64,000 nucleotides of DNA from Methylocapsa sp. S129 (GCF_009765995.1 NZ_LMUI01000029.1:33065-97064); one strand, 5' to 3'. Positions 1 through 8,735 are shown, numbered from the stretch's first letter. Program-made: numbers and translations. Notes: generated from the letters alone by a model not told the origin.

Positions 1-1
1 C

Positions 2-55
2 GACAAGGCGAAGGCGTTGGGCATCCCGGTCTCGCGTTTTGGCGGCGGCGGATGA
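2..55 (+). CDS. C-terminal tail of an unidentified protein (partial, enters from left edge)
   Basis: The frame starting at base 2 reads DKAKALGIPVSRFGGGG and stops at TGA 53-55. The segment KAKALGIPV resembles the end of BRCT-type or ligase-like domains, but 17 residues cannot support a family call. It is included because the frame is open from the edge and the next 300 bases hold no other coding frame. It could equally be chance. Confidence 0.3.
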   Translation, partial: DKAKALGIPVSRFGGGG

Positions 56-164
56 GCACCGCTATTCTTCGGTTTCTTCCAAATAGCTGTGGAACGGAAT
101 GAGGACCGGCGATCTCTTGTCTCTGTTAATAAGCGAGGATCGCGATGCGCGGGAGGGCTTAGAT

Positions 165-178
165 TTTGACAGCCGTGC
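165..178 (+). repeat. TTTGACAGCCGTGC repeat, copy 1 (parS-like candidate upstream of repA)
   Basis: The 14-base string TTTGACAGCCGTGC occurs here and again at 1590-1603 between repA and repB; in both copies the following bases are nearly the same (GGAAT, AGAAT). The core partly matches the repABC centromere consensus GTTNNNNGCNNNNAAC (TT at positions 2-3 and the central GC), but the right half is not palindromic. Position on both sides of repA fits a RepA/RepB binding site. The functional call is inference. Confidence 0.4.
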
Positions 179-261
179 GGAATGCAAAAATACTCAATAA
201 ATGTAGCGGCATAACCCTCGTCGATTCTGCGTGCAGTGGTGCCGATCGTCGAATCGGGGCA

Positions 262-276
262 TTAACCTCTCGTTAA
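262..276. promoter_or_regulatory. Inverted repeat TTAAC-N5-GTTAA upstream of repA
   Basis: A perfect 5+5 bp inverted repeat around CTCTC lies about 95 bases before the repA ATG, in the most AT-rich part of the leader. RepA proteins of this class repress their own promoter by binding palindromes near it, so an operator role is plausible. No convincing -35/-10 pair was found, so the promoter is not placed. The rest of 56-369 holds no gene. Confidence 0.3.
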
Positions 277-369
277 CTTAAAATCGGTTGCCGTTCGGAG
301 AGAATCGGGCATAGTTCACGCTTGCGACGAGGATTGTCGCGGAAAAGCGTTATTCCGGGAACGGCGCGG

Positions 370-1581
370 ATGAATATGGCGGCACCTATCGAGGATCTTG
401 AGGCTTTCAACTTCCACGAGACCATTCTCCAACAAGGAGAACTGATCTCGGACAAGCTGAACATGCTCCGGATTGAGCACTATCCTCCCAATGCCACGAA
501 AGGACTTCGACAGTTCTCACTCTCGGAAGCGGCGTATTTTCTGGGCGTCACGCAATCGAACGTCAAGAAGCTCCATCTTGAGGGGAAGGGGCCGACGCCT
601 ACCACCTCTGTCTCTGGGCGAAGGACGTATACCGCAGAGCAAATGCTAGAATTGCGCCAATACCTCGATCGACACGGCCGCGCGGACTTCAAAAAATACG
701 TTCCTCATCGAAGGGCGGGCGAACGCCTGCAGGTGACCTCCGTCGTGAATTTCAAGGGCGGCAGCGGCAAAACCACAACCGCTGCTCATCTCGCACAACA
801 TCTCGCCCTCACGGGTCATCGCGTGCTCGCAATTGATTTGGATCCGCAGGCCTCCCTTTCTGCCCTTCACGGGTTTCAACCCGAGCTCGACAGAAATCTC
901 TCGCTCTATGAGGCTCTGCGATACGATGAAGCCAAGAAGCCAATCTCTCAGGTGATACGTGCGACGAATTTTCCGGGCCTCGATATCGTGCCGGCGAACC
1001 TTGAGCTTCAGGAATATGAATATGACACACCGCTGGCCGCATCGAACCGGTCGTCTTCGGATGGGCGTCTATTTTTCACGCGTATTACCGACGCGCTGAG
1101 AGAAGTCGACGATCGTTACGATGTCGTCATTATCGATTGCCCCCCGCAGCTTGGCTATTTGACGCTGACTGCGTTGACGGCTTCCACGTCGGTCCTAATT
1201 ACGATCCACCCGCAAATGCTCGACGTAATGTCGATGAGTCAGTTCTTGCTCATGCTTGGTGGCATTTTGCGCTCGATCAGCAAGGCGGGCGCGCAGGTGC
1301 GCCTCAAGTGGTTTCGATATCTGGTGACGCGCTACGAGCCGACCGATGGGCCGCAGGCCCAGATGGTTGGCTTTATGCAGGCGCTGTTCTCAAAGCAGAT
1401 GCTGAAGAACCCTATGGTGAAGTCCACGGCCATTTCTGACGCAGGCATCACGAATCAATCTCTCTATGAGGTCGAGCGCTCCCAATTCATCCGGGCAACG
1501 TATGACCGCGCGCTAGAAGCGCTCAATTCAGTGAACGAGGAGATTACGTCTCTCATGCACGAGGCTTGGGGACGCAAATGA
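370..1581 (+). CDS. repA: RepA, ParA-family partition ATPase of a repABC replicon
   Basis: Partition ATPase and autorepressor of the repABC operon; with RepB it segregates the replicon at cell division. The N-terminal third holds a MerR-like helix-turn-helix (FSLSEAAYFLGVTQSNVKKL), typical of RepA. A deviant Walker A motif KGGSGKTT follows, then LAIDLDPQASLS (Walker A-prime region) and VVIIDCPPQLGY (Walker B). Length of about 400 residues is normal for RepA. The frame is open from a TTG at 322, but ATG 370 matches the usual RepA N-terminus better; no strong ribosome site separates the options. The gene leads the repA-repB-repC operon, 79 bases before repB. The family call is secure. Confidence 0.95.
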   Translation: MNMAAPIEDLEAFNFHETILQQGELISDKLNMLRIEHYPPNATKGLRQFSLSEAAYFLGVTQSNVKKLHLEGKGPTPTTSVSGRRTYTAEQMLELRQYLDRHGRADFKKYVPHRRAGERLQVTSVVNFKGGSGKTTTAAHLAQHLALTGHRVLAIDLDPQASLSALHGFQPELDRNLSLYEALRYDEAKKPISQVIRATNFPGLDIVPANLELQEYEYDTPLAASNRSSSDGRLFFTRITDALREVDDRYDVVIIDCPPQLGYLTLTALTASTSVLITIHPQMLDVMSMSQFLLMLGGILRSISKAGAQVRLKWFRYLVTRYEPTDGPQAQMVGFMQALFSKQMLKNPMVKSTAISDAGITNQSLYEVERSQFIRATYDRALEALNSVNEEITSLMHEAWGRK

Positions 1582-1589
1582 AGCCCCTC

Positions 1590-1603
1590 TTTGACAGCCG
1601 TGC
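1590..1603 (+). repeat. TTTGACAGCCGTGC repeat, copy 2 (repA-repB gap)
   Basis: Second copy of the 14-base direct repeat seen at 165-178, placed just after the repA stop and before repB. In several repABC plasmids a parS site lies in exactly this gap. The match to the palindromic consensus is partial, so this is a candidate only. Confidence 0.4.
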
Positions 1604-1660
1604 AGAATTTTCAATTCGATTTCTATCTCAATGGGTTGTCGTGATCCAGAGGAGGTCATG

Positions 1661-2650
1661 ATGGCACGCAAAAATCTCCTAGCGAGCGTTACCAACCACG
1701 ATGCGACCAAAGCTGATCACGAAGCGCGCTCCGAGTACGCCAATCGGGGCGCGTCGCGTTCGATGATGCTTTCGATCGAGGAAATGGCAGAAAACACAAA
1801 GAAGATGATTGCCGGTGAAGCGATCGTCAGTTTGGACCCGAACTTGGTCGATGGGTCCTTTGTCTCCGATCGCATCGAAGAGGACGAGGAAGAGTTTGCG
1901 CTGTTTCGGCAAGGAATGAAGGACGAGGGCCAGTTACAGCCGATCCTTGTGCGGCCGCACCCCGATGTCGATGGTCGATACATGGTCGTGTTCGGGCATC
2001 GGCGGACGCGAGCGGCGAGAGAACTCGGGATTCCCGTTCGCGCTGTCGTGAAAAATCTTGAGGCGATTGCGCACATCATCGCGCAGGGGCAGGAGAACTC
2101 CCGCAGGGCGAACTTGTCCTTCATCGAAAAAGCGCTATTCGCCAAAAAATTGCTTAGCATGGGGCAGAGCAAGGAGACCATCAAGTCTGCGCTGAGCGTC
2201 GATGACACGCTACTTTCGCGAATGTTGTCGGTAGTGGAATCGGTGCCTCCAACTGTGATTGAGGCGATCGGAGCAGCAAAGTCCGTCGGGCGAGACAGGT
2301 GGGAAGAGCTAAAAAAACTCATGGCGCATCCAAAGAGAGCGGATTTCGCCAAGGAGGTCGTTTTTTCGGACGGGTTTCGTTCGACCGAGAGCATCGGGCG
2401 CTTCAACTACGTACTTGCGCAATTGAAATTAGTGCGGAAGGACGCTCGTAAAGCTGCCCCGAATAGGGGCGCCGGAGCATGGGCTCCTGCCGACGAGATG
2501 GTCGCGGCAAGCTATCGCAATACGGGAAAGACCTTCAGCCTTTCGCTCAAATCGAAAGATGCCGGCGAATTTGGCAAATACATTTCGTCGAGCCTCGACG
2601 CGCTCTATTGCGCGTTCAAGGACGCGAAAACCCGCAACCAAGGAGACTAA
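1661..2650 (+). CDS. repB: RepB, ParB-family centromere-binding protein
   Basis: DNA-binding partner of RepA that loads on parS sites. The ParB N-terminal domain is visible: QGMKDEGQLQPILVRPHP, then the CTPase-type box GRYMVVFGHRRTRAARELG, then QENSRRANLSFIEKALFAKK before a helix-turn-helix (SKETIKSALSVDDTLLSRML). About 330 residues is the usual length. The start was set at ATG 1661 because AGGAGG at 1650-1655 sits five bases upstream; an adjacent in-frame ATG at 1658 is too close to it. The 155-base gap to repC carries the counter-transcribed RNA. The family call is secure. Confidence 0.94.
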   Translation: MARKNLLASVTNHDATKADHEARSEYANRGASRSMMLSIEEMAENTKKMIAGEAIVSLDPNLVDGSFVSDRIEEDEEEFALFRQGMKDEGQLQPILVRPHPDVDGRYMVVFGHRRTRAARELGIPVRAVVKNLEAIAHIIAQGQENSRRANLSFIEKALFAKKLLSMGQSKETIKSALSVDDTLLSRMLSVVESVPPTVIEAIGAAKSVGRDRWEELKKLMAHPKRADFAKEVVFSDGFRSTESIGRFNYVLAQLKLVRKDARKAAPNRGAGAWAPADEMVAASYRNTGKTFSLSLKSKDAGEFGKYISSSLDALYCAFKDAKTRNQGD

Positions 2651-2660
2651 GCCGCAAAAG

Positions 2661-2692
2661 AAAAAAGCCCCCGAACGTCGCCGCGCGGAAGC
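2661..2692 (-). terminator. Rho-independent terminator of the ctRNA
   Basis: On the minus strand GCTTCCG (2686-2692) can pair with CGGGGGC (2667-2673), two of the seven pairs being G-U, and six T follow at once (2661-2666). This is a standard intrinsic terminator and fixes the 3-prime end of the antisense RNA. Confidence 0.65.
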
Positions 2693-2709
2693 CTTTCTCT
2701 GATCTAAGC
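2661..2709 (-). ncRNA. Counter-transcribed RNA of the repABC cassette (incA/ctRNA type)
   Basis: In repABC plasmids a short antisense RNA from the repB-repC gap represses repC and determines incompatibility. On the minus strand here there is a TTGACA box (2739-2744), 17 bases, then GATTCT (2716-2721). About 49 bases downstream lies a GC-rich stem ending in a run of T. Predicted length, strand and location all match the known ctRNA. Ends are estimated from the promoter and terminator, not measured. Confidence 0.75.
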
Positions 2710-2715
2710 ACCCAG

Positions 2716-2744
2716 AGAATCCCATTTTCGCGAATCACTGTCAA
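2716..2744 (-). promoter_or_regulatory. Promoter of the repABC counter-transcribed RNA
   Basis: On the minus strand a perfect TTGACA -35 element (2739-2744) is followed after 17 bases by GATTCT (2716-2721), a weak -10. Spacing is ideal and the element points into the antisense RNA and its terminator. Confidence 0.65.
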
Positions 2745-2805
2745 GCGTTTCAAACGTCGTTGTTCGGCGAGCAGATTTCTTTTGCCTTACTGAAGGTGAA
2801 AGAAA

Positions 2806-4035
2806 GTGGAACCTCATTTCTCGACGACGCCCTTTGGGCGGCGAACGCTGACGCTTGCCCATGTGGCAAGCCAGATTAGCGCGAAGGCCCGGCCGCCGGA
2901 GAAGGCGGTTCACAAATGGCAGGTCTTCCGGGCGGTCTGCGCGGCCAAGGCGAGGGTCGGCGTGTCCGAGCGCTCGCTGGCCGTGCTGGACGCTTTGCTC
3001 AGCTTTCACCCCGAAACGGTGCTGTCCGGCGAGAATCTGATCGTTTTCCCGTCGAATTACCAGCTTGCCTTGCGGGCGCACGGCATGGCGCCGGCGACGA
3101 TGCGGCGTCATCTGGCGGCGCTGGTCGATTGCGGCCTGGTGATCCGCCGCGACAGTCCCAACGGCAAGCGTTACTCCCGGAAAGGGCGGGGAGGCGATAT
3201 CGAACTGGCTTTCGGCTTCGATTTGAGTCCGCTCGTTGCCCGCGCCGACGAATTTGAGGCCTGGGCGGAAGAGGTCCGGGCTGACGAGCGGGCACTGAAG
3301 CTCGTGCGCGAGCGCATCACCATCTGCCGGCGCGACATCGCCAAGATGATTGCCACGGGGGTTGAGGAGAGGGTGCCGGTCGGACTTCGCGGGCGCGGCC
3401 TTGCTGATTGGCCGGACATCCACGCGTTGTATCGGGGCATCGTCGAGCGGATTCCGCGCACCGCGACGCGTCAGGAGCTTGAGCCGGTTGCCGAAGAGTT
3501 ATCCATGCTCGCCGACGAAGTGCTTATGCTGCTGGAAGATCACATAAAATCTAAGAATCCAAGCGCCAATGAGTCTCAAAGTGAGCAGCACAAACAGAAT
3601 TCAAATCCAAGTCACCTCACTGAACTTGAACCCGCTCCTCGAGAAAGCAGGGCGGCGGGGGTTGAGTCTAAGATACAAACGCCCAGGGTTCCGGACGGGG
3701 TGTTCCCATTAGGAATGGTTCTCGACGCCTGCCCCGACATCGTCGACTACGCCAAGACCGGAATTTCCAATTGGCGCGATTTCCTGGCGACCGCGGCGGT
3801 GGTCCGGCCGATGTTGGGGATCAGCCCCAGCGCCTGGGATGAGGCGCTGGAGGTGATGGGAGAACTTCCAGCGGCGGTGGTTGTCGCGGCAATCCTCCAA
3901 CGAAGCGCCGCGATCAACAGCGCGGGTGGATATTTGCGTGGGCTGACGGAGCGGGCGAAGGCAGGGCAGTTCTCGCTGGGGCCGATGCTGATGGCGCTGA
4001 TCGGCAGCCGGAAGCGCGAAAAGAAGCGGGCCTAG
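2806..4035 (+). CDS. repC: RepC, replication initiator of the repABC cassette
   Basis: Initiator protein essential for replication of repABC plasmids. It shows the RepC N-terminal signature: a GRRTLTLAHVA start, VHKWQVFRAVCAAKARVGVS, LSGENLIVFPSNYQLALRAHG and the winged-helix stretch MAPATMRRHLAALVDCGLV. At 409 residues it is the usual size. The start is GTG 2806, with AAGGTG-rich sequence upstream. Residues around 245-290 (bases 3541-3660) form a polar, low-GC linker that divides the conserved N-terminal part from a C-terminal domain (VFPLGMVLDACPDIVDYAK). Expression is expected to be held down by the antisense RNA in the gap before it. Confidence 0.93.
   Translation: MEPHFSTTPFGRRTLTLAHVASQISAKARPPEKAVHKWQVFRAVCAAKARVGVSERSLAVLDALLSFHPETVLSGENLIVFPSNYQLALRAHGMAPATMRRHLAALVDCGLVIRRDSPNGKRYSRKGRGGDIELAFGFDLSPLVARADEFEAWAEEVRADERALKLVRERITICRRDIAKMIATGVEERVPVGLRGRGLADWPDIHALYRGIVERIPRTATRQELEPVAEELSMLADEVLMLLEDHIKSKNPSANESQSEQHKQNSNPSHLTELEPAPRESRAAGVESKIQTPRVPDGVFPLGMVLDACPDIVDYAKTGISNWRDFLATAAVVRPMLGISPSAWDEALEVMGELPAAVVVAAILQRSAAINSAGGYLRGLTERAKAGQFSLGPMLMALIGSRKREKKRA
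3535..3645. other. AT-rich stretch inside repC, candidate origin of replication
   Basis: Within repC, about 110 bases are conspicuously A-rich compared with the GC-rich sequence on both sides. For repABC plasmids the origin has been placed in an AT-rich stretch inside repC itself, so this is the natural candidate. No iterons are visible. The call rests on composition and precedent only. Confidence 0.4.
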
Positions 4036-4230
4036 CCAGATGCGTCGGACGATGGAGCGTCGGCTTTCGCGAAACCACGGACGGCGAGGATCAATGGCTG
4101 CGGCCGCTTAGGACAGGCGCGCCCCGTGACAAGTGACTGAGTCGATTCCGGCGAATTCGGAGAATCAGATAGACTTTGCGATAGGCGCGGATGGCGCGCC
4201 GCCGCGCGGGTCGCTTAGGTGGGAGGGATG

Positions 4231-4851
4231 ATGACCAATAGCTCAATCTCTGTTGGCGCTGCGATCGCCGCGGCGCTGGAACGTGGCGAGCAGCTTCGCA
4301 AGGGGTCCGCTCGAAAACCGCGCGTCCGGATCATGACGGTGTTCGGCTATGATCAGAGTGGTCTCACCGTTAGCGCGCGGATCGCCGCCCGCACGAACGA
4401 AGAGTTGATGGCGCAGCAGAATCTTGGCGCCCGCCGCATTCCCTGGGCCGATCTCGATGGCCGCGCAGCCGAACTCGTCACCCTCGTCGACGAGGTCGTG
4501 AGCGAAGTCGAGACCGCGGTCAAAAATGCAGCGCCGCCTCCGGGACGGCCGAGCAGAACTGAAAGCGATATGGATCTAGCTGCCTATGAGGCGGTGAAAG
4601 ACGCCAGCTACGAGGCGCTGACCAGATCTGCGATGGTGTCGCTGCAGAACGCTGACACCAAAAGGCTTTCTGTGGGCGCCGCCAGCGAAGCGACGATGAT
4701 CGCCGCTTTGAAACTTGCGGCGCTCGCGGCTTTGAGCGGACGCATTGCGCCCGATGACGTGCAAGAGGAACTGCGGATAGCTCTGAGCGACATCCGGGCC
4801 AAGGCAGGCGAGGGAACGTCCCCGCTGATGCGGCGGCGCCTCGATTCTTGA
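4231..4851 (+). CDS. Uncharacterised alanine-rich protein downstream of repC
   Basis: About 206 residues, not recognised. It is helical, with no signal peptide or membrane segment. The start at ATG 4231 is chosen because GGGAGGG ends just upstream; an in-frame ATG at 4228 is the alternative. The middle (VDEVVSEVETAVKNAAPPPG) contains a short proline/glycine break that separates two alanine-rich helical parts, and the end (MRRRLDS) is basic. It lies between repC and the convergent recombinase gene. A role in plasmid biology is guessed only from position. Confidence 0.6.
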   Translation: MTNSSISVGAAIAAALERGEQLRKGSARKPRVRIMTVFGYDQSGLTVSARIAARTNEELMAQQNLGARRIPWADLDGRAAELVTLVDEVVSEVETAVKNAAPPPGRPSRTESDMDLAAYEAVKDASYEALTRSAMVSLQNADTKRLSVGAASEATMIAALKLAALAALSGRIAPDDVQEELRIALSDIRAKAGEGTSPLMRRRLDS

Positions 4852-4973
4852 GCGATGATCGGGCTTTCGCGGCTATAGTCCCGCAGCCTTGGTCAGATTG
4901 AAGGGGAAACGTCGGATTGACGCCCTTAGCCACAACGCTTGGGAACGCCGGCGGTTTGGCCGCACGAAGCCTC

Positions 4974-6140
4974 TCATAGGGTCAACCGCGCCGCCTTGCC
5001 CTGACGTCGCTCGGCGTCATTGTAATAGCTCGCCGCCTGCTGGACGGATCGGTGTTGCGATTGCTGCATGGCTTCGGGCAGCGAGACGCCGGACCGCGCG
5101 GCCTCGGTGAGATAGCCTGAGCGCAGGCCATGGGCGCTGAACTGAGCCGGGTCGAGGCCCGCTTGCAGGCAGCGGCGCTTGACGATCAGGTTGACGGCTT
5201 GGGGCGTCAGCGCCCGCTCCTCCATCCCTTCCCATTGATCGATGGCGCGAAAAATCGGCCCCCTCGCTATGTCGGCGCGCTCAAGCCATGTTCGCAGGGC
5301 CTCGACCGGCGGCCCGACCAGCAGGACGCGCGAATCGTCGTCAGCGCCAGCGGTTTTGGTCCGACCGAGAGCGATCGCCATGCAGGGCAGCGGCGCAGAT
5401 GAAGGGTCGCTTGGATCGAGCGACACCGGCGCTTCGTCGGAAAACTGTTCGACGCGCAGGCGTGCTATTTCGCTGCGCCTGCGTCCTCCGGACCCGAAGG
5501 CGATCAGCAGCAGGGCGGAATCGCGGCAATCGGCAAGCCGATCGCCGCGGCACGCAGCGAGCAAGCGGTCGAGAATGTCGCGGGTGACGGCGCGCTTGCT
5601 CTTGCGGCGGCGAGGCCGCGCCGCGGCGCGCACCGCCAGGCGGATCGCGGCCCGCAGCATGGGGGCGGCGAAGGGACCCTCGAGCCCTCGCCAGCGGTGC
5701 AGGGTGCTCCAGCTGGCCAGGCGCCGTTTGACCGTCGATGGCGCATGCGGCCCGTCGACGCGCAAAGCGCCAATGGCGGTAAGCGTGGCCGTAACTTCGG
5801 CCGGCATGCCGTGCGCCGCCTCAACTTCGCGCTTGGCGGGATCCCACAAGTGATGCGCGACAAATTTCAATGCCAGCCCTTCGGGCGCCGGCCAGGGCAG
5901 GGGGGCAGCGGTCGCCGCCTGCGCCCAGGCTTCCAGATAGGCCAAATCCGACGCGAGCGCCCGCAGGCTATTTTCCCCCATCCCCTCGCGGGCGAGATGT
6001 TTGAGAGTCTCAACGTCGTCATCGGTGAGAATCTGGGCGAGGCGGTCGCGCCGGTCCATGGGAAGGATGGCGGAAAGCGCGTCAAGCTGCAACGCGCGGC
6101 GCGTTTCCGGGTCGGCGAGGCGGGCAGGGATGTCGTCCAT
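4974..6140 (-). CDS. Tyrosine recombinase / integrase
   Basis: Site-specific recombinase of the phage-integrase family, likely used for resolution or integration of the replicon. The C-terminal catalytic half shows the expected residues: Arg in FGSGGRRRSEIARL, the HxxR box AHGLRSG, a His in QQSQHRSVQQA and the nucleophile Tyr in AASYYNDAERR. The N-terminal part has the SAM-like DNA-binding domain (LTDDDVETLKHLAREGMGENSLRALASDLAYLEAW). At 388 residues it is complete. It sits 15 bases downstream of the hypothetical gene at 6156-7247 and is probably cotranscribed with it. A similar integrase is common on alphaproteobacterial plasmids beside DUF1612 and DUF1403 genes. Confidence 0.9.
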   Translation of the reverse strand: MDDIPARLADPETRRALQLDALSAILPMDRRDRLAQILTDDDVETLKHLAREGMGENSLRALASDLAYLEAWAQAATAAPLPWPAPEGLALKFVAHHLWDPAKREVEAAHGMPAEVTATLTAIGALRVDGPHAPSTVKRRLASWSTLHRWRGLEGPFAAPMLRAAIRLAVRAAARPRRRKSKRAVTRDILDRLLAACRGDRLADCRDSALLLIAFGSGGRRRSEIARLRVEQFSDEAPVSLDPSDPSSAPLPCMAIALGRTKTAGADDDSRVLLVGPPVEALRTWLERADIARGPIFRAIDQWEGMEERALTPQAVNLIVKRRCLQAGLDPAQFSAHGLRSGYLTEAARSGVSLPEAMQQSQHRSVQQAASYYNDAERRQGKAARLTL

Positions 6141-6155
6141 GGTCGCGCTGTCCGA

Positions 6156-7247
6156 TCAGAAAAGGTAGCGGGCGTCGTCCCAGCGGAGCAGGACTTTGGC
6201 GTCGCGATCCGGCAGCCGGACGCGCTGTGCACGCAGGCCGGCCGCGATCGCATGCCCAACGTCAGGGTCGACCCAATTTCCGTGCGTCATCAGGAAAAAC
6301 CAGCCGAATTTTAGACCGATTTCGCGATCGACGGCTTCGACGCGCTCCATCAACCGATACACGGACGGGGCGTCGTCGGCGGGAAGCTTTTCGGCCGGCG
6401 CCCGCAGCGGCCGCGGAATGAATCCGACCTCGCGCCGACCACGATGTTCATCGTCGCGGATGTCGAACGCCCAATGGTCGAAAATCCGCTCGGCCGACGC
6501 GCTCGAACGCTCCCAATCCTCGAAAAAGCGGACCTCGCGCGGGACGAAGTCGAACCAGCCTGGAACGGCGTCGAGGAAAGATATCTCGCGCGCGCCTTCG
6601 GGGCCAACCTCATGGATTACGCGGCTCTCGAGTTCCGGGCGACGCGCTTCCCGGTTCTCGCGTTCGACCCGCGCGCAGCGGCCGAGAAAGCCGCGCATAT
6701 GCACGATTGCGCCGCCGCGGCGTTGTGACAACCGGTAGACCGGCCCGGCCAGACGATCCGCCTCGACCTGGTCGTCGCGGGCGATCCAGGTCGGCTCGAG
6801 CAGTTTTTCGATATCGTTCGGGCGGTAGTGGGGGTCGACGATGGGACCGGCGCGCCATTCGCTTTCCCGGCCGAGGGTGATCTGGACGAAATCCGCCGTG
6901 CCTGGTCCGGTGGCGGCGGTGGCGAAGGCGCTGGCGCCGCGCCATTCGGCGAACCGAAGATCGCCGGCGCGATGCCGGGCCCAGAACGCGGTCAGATCGC
7001 CGCCCATGGCTTCCAGCTCTCGTGTGACCCAGGCGTGGTGGTCGCCGAGGCGCGTCCGGCCGCCGTCGATAATGGTGCGCTCATCGCGCCAGTATGCATC
7101 GTCGATCGCGGCGACCGTGAAGGAAAATCCGGGAAAGGCGCGGCTGAGGGCCGGGGCGAGGGCGAGGTCGGCCGAGGCCGGCTTCAGTTCGGCGAGTACG
7201 GTCTCGACGGACGCGGCGTCGGGGAGGCGGCTGGGCTCGATGCTCAT
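6156..7247 (-). CDS. Conserved hypothetical protein upstream of the recombinase
   Basis: 363 residues with no recognised domain. The protein is soluble, rich in Arg, Trp and acidic residues, with segments such as GWFDFVPREVRFFEDWERS and FGWFFLMTHGNWVDPDVGHA that look like a folded core rather than low complexity. GC content and third-position bias match the neighbouring plasmid genes. The start ATG follows a weak purine stretch. It is placed first in a two-gene minus-strand unit with the recombinase and is divergent from the DUF1612 gene. No function is assigned. Confidence 0.65.
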   Translation of the reverse strand: MSIEPSRLPDAASVETVLAELKPASADLALAPALSRAFPGFSFTVAAIDDAYWRDERTIIDGGRTRLGDHHAWVTRELEAMGGDLTAFWARHRAGDLRFAEWRGASAFATAATGPGTADFVQITLGRESEWRAGPIVDPHYRPNDIEKLLEPTWIARDDQVEADRLAGPVYRLSQRRGGAIVHMRGFLGRCARVERENREARRPELESRVIHEVGPEGAREISFLDAVPGWFDFVPREVRFFEDWERSSASAERIFDHWAFDIRDDEHRGRREVGFIPRPLRAPAEKLPADDAPSVYRLMERVEAVDREIGLKFGWFFLMTHGNWVDPDVGHAIAAGLRAQRVRLPDRDAKVLLRWDDARYLF

Positions 7248-7364
7248 GGCGGGCGCCTTTCGCGCGGGCGAAACAGAGTTTCTCGTCGGTCGGAAGGCCG
7301 GCCGAGACCACCGGCGGGCTTCTGGACGCCCAGAATCGCCGATTTTGGGCGGGATGTCTATGGG

Positions 7365-7389
7365 TATCGATAAGAGGTAATTATCGATA
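7365..7389. promoter_or_regulatory. Paired TATCGATA palindromes in a divergent intergenic region
   Basis: Two perfect 8-bp palindromes TATCGATA (7365-7372 and 7382-7389) begin 17 bases apart, in the 310-base gap between the minus-strand hypothetical gene and the plus-strand DUF1612/HTH gene. The local sequence is AT-rich against a GC-rich background and continues so to about 7490. Two sites about 1.6 helix turns apart suggest a dimeric repressor, perhaps the HTH protein itself. Nothing else was seen in 7248-7557. Confidence 0.35.
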
Positions 7390-7557
7390 GTGATAGGCGC
7401 GCGCGAAGAGGGTCGACTATGACGGAAGATAATGGCGTTTTAGATGCTCGGTCAATATTAATAGTGAGAAATATCAGTATTATGGTATCGTGGAGTTGGC
7501 GATACGTCTCCGGGTTCTGGACGCGAATTCGCCGAGCAACTTGGCCGCCGGTCCCTC

Positions 7558-8718
7558 ATGACGCCCGATTCTCCGCCTTATGCGCTCCCCGACCCGATCC
7601 CCTGGCGCGCGCTGGCCGGACCGCTTGCCCAGGCCGACGACGCCCTCGCGCGCCTCGACGAGCGGTTGCGCGCCAGCCCGGTGAGGGAGGGCTGGACTGC
7701 CAGAACCCATTTTACCGAGGCCTGCGCCGCGCTCTGGCTGGAGGGCGCGCTCGTCCACCTGGAAGACCTCGTGCTGCACGATTCCGGCATGGATATCCGT
7801 GCGCCGACCCATGAACTGATCCGCGCCCACGCAATCCTGCGGGCGCGCCGGCGCATCGCCGCGGAAGCGCCCGACTGGGCTTTGTCGAAGGCCGGCCTCG
7901 GGGCGCTACGCAGCGACGCGGCCGGCGATGACGCGCCGGAAGAGGGCAGGCGACAGCAGGGAGAGCCGTCTGGCGCGATGGATAGCGATGCTGAGAATTC
8001 GAACGATGGCGGCTTTGACACGAATGTGATCGGCGACGCCTCCGGCCGTCCAGACGGACTTGAGGCAGAGTTCGCGGCTGTCGACGCCGCGCTCGCGCGC
8101 TCGCAACGCGTCATCGACGGGGAATCGGCGGCGCCGCGGCCGCGCGATCCTCTCGTCTATGATTTCGATTGGAACCAGGACGAGCGCCTGCAAGCCTGGC
8201 GCGCCGCGCGCGATCAAACCCGAAATCTGCCGCCGCTTCTCGCAGGCGCATTTCTCTGGGAGGCCTGGCAAAACATCGAACCGCTGCAGCATCGACCTTG
8301 GCTTGGCGCCCTTCTCGTCGCGGCAGGATTGCGCGAGGTTAAGAAGACCAAGGTGCATCTGCTCTGCCTGAACGCTGGTCTGCGCCTCGTCTCCCGCGAA
8401 CGCCGCCGTGCGGTGAATCGCACCGCGCGCTTGATCGCCTGGGGCGAGGCGGTCGCCGCCGCCGCGGAGGCCGGCATGAAGGATCATGACCGCTTAGCTC
8501 TGGCGCGCCGGCAGTTGGAGCGAAAGCTGGTCGGACGGCGATCGACCTCGCATCTGGCCGGCCTGATCGATCTGGTCCTCGCTCGCCCTATCGCCAGTGT
8601 CGGCATGATCGCCAAAGAACTTGGCGTGACGCCCCGCGCTGCGCAAAACCTCGTCGCCGAGCTCGGGTTGCGTGAGGCGACCGGAAGGGGGCGGTACCGG
8701 GCGTGGGGGATATCGTGA
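7558..8718 (+). CDS. DUF1612 and helix-turn-helix protein (RHE_PE00001 family)
   Basis: 386-residue putative DNA-binding protein of a family found on rhizobial repABC plasmids. The central DUF1612 region contains HFTEACAALWLEGALVHLED and LLAGAFLWEAWQNIEPLQHR, with RPWLGALLVAAGLR. The C-terminus has a clear winged helix-turn-helix (ASVGMIAKELGVTPRAAQNL). An acidic, low-complexity insert (around residues 120-180) separates the two halves. The start ATG has only a weak ribosome site. It is divergent from the hypothetical/recombinase pair across a palindrome-rich gap, so autoregulation is plausible. Its biological role is not established in the family. Confidence 0.85.
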   Translation: MTPDSPPYALPDPIPWRALAGPLAQADDALARLDERLRASPVREGWTARTHFTEACAALWLEGALVHLEDLVLHDSGMDIRAPTHELIRAHAILRARRRIAAEAPDWALSKAGLGALRSDAAGDDAPEEGRRQQGEPSGAMDSDAENSNDGGFDTNVIGDASGRPDGLEAEFAAVDAALARSQRVIDGESAAPRPRDPLVYDFDWNQDERLQAWRAARDQTRNLPPLLAGAFLWEAWQNIEPLQHRPWLGALLVAAGLREVKKTKVHLLCLNAGLRLVSRERRRAVNRTARLIAWGEAVAAAAEAGMKDHDRLALARRQLERKLVGRRSTSHLAGLIDLVLARPIASVGMIAKELGVTPRAAQNLVAELGLREATGRGRYRAWGIS

Positions 8719-8735
8719 AGGCTCCGAGGATGTCA

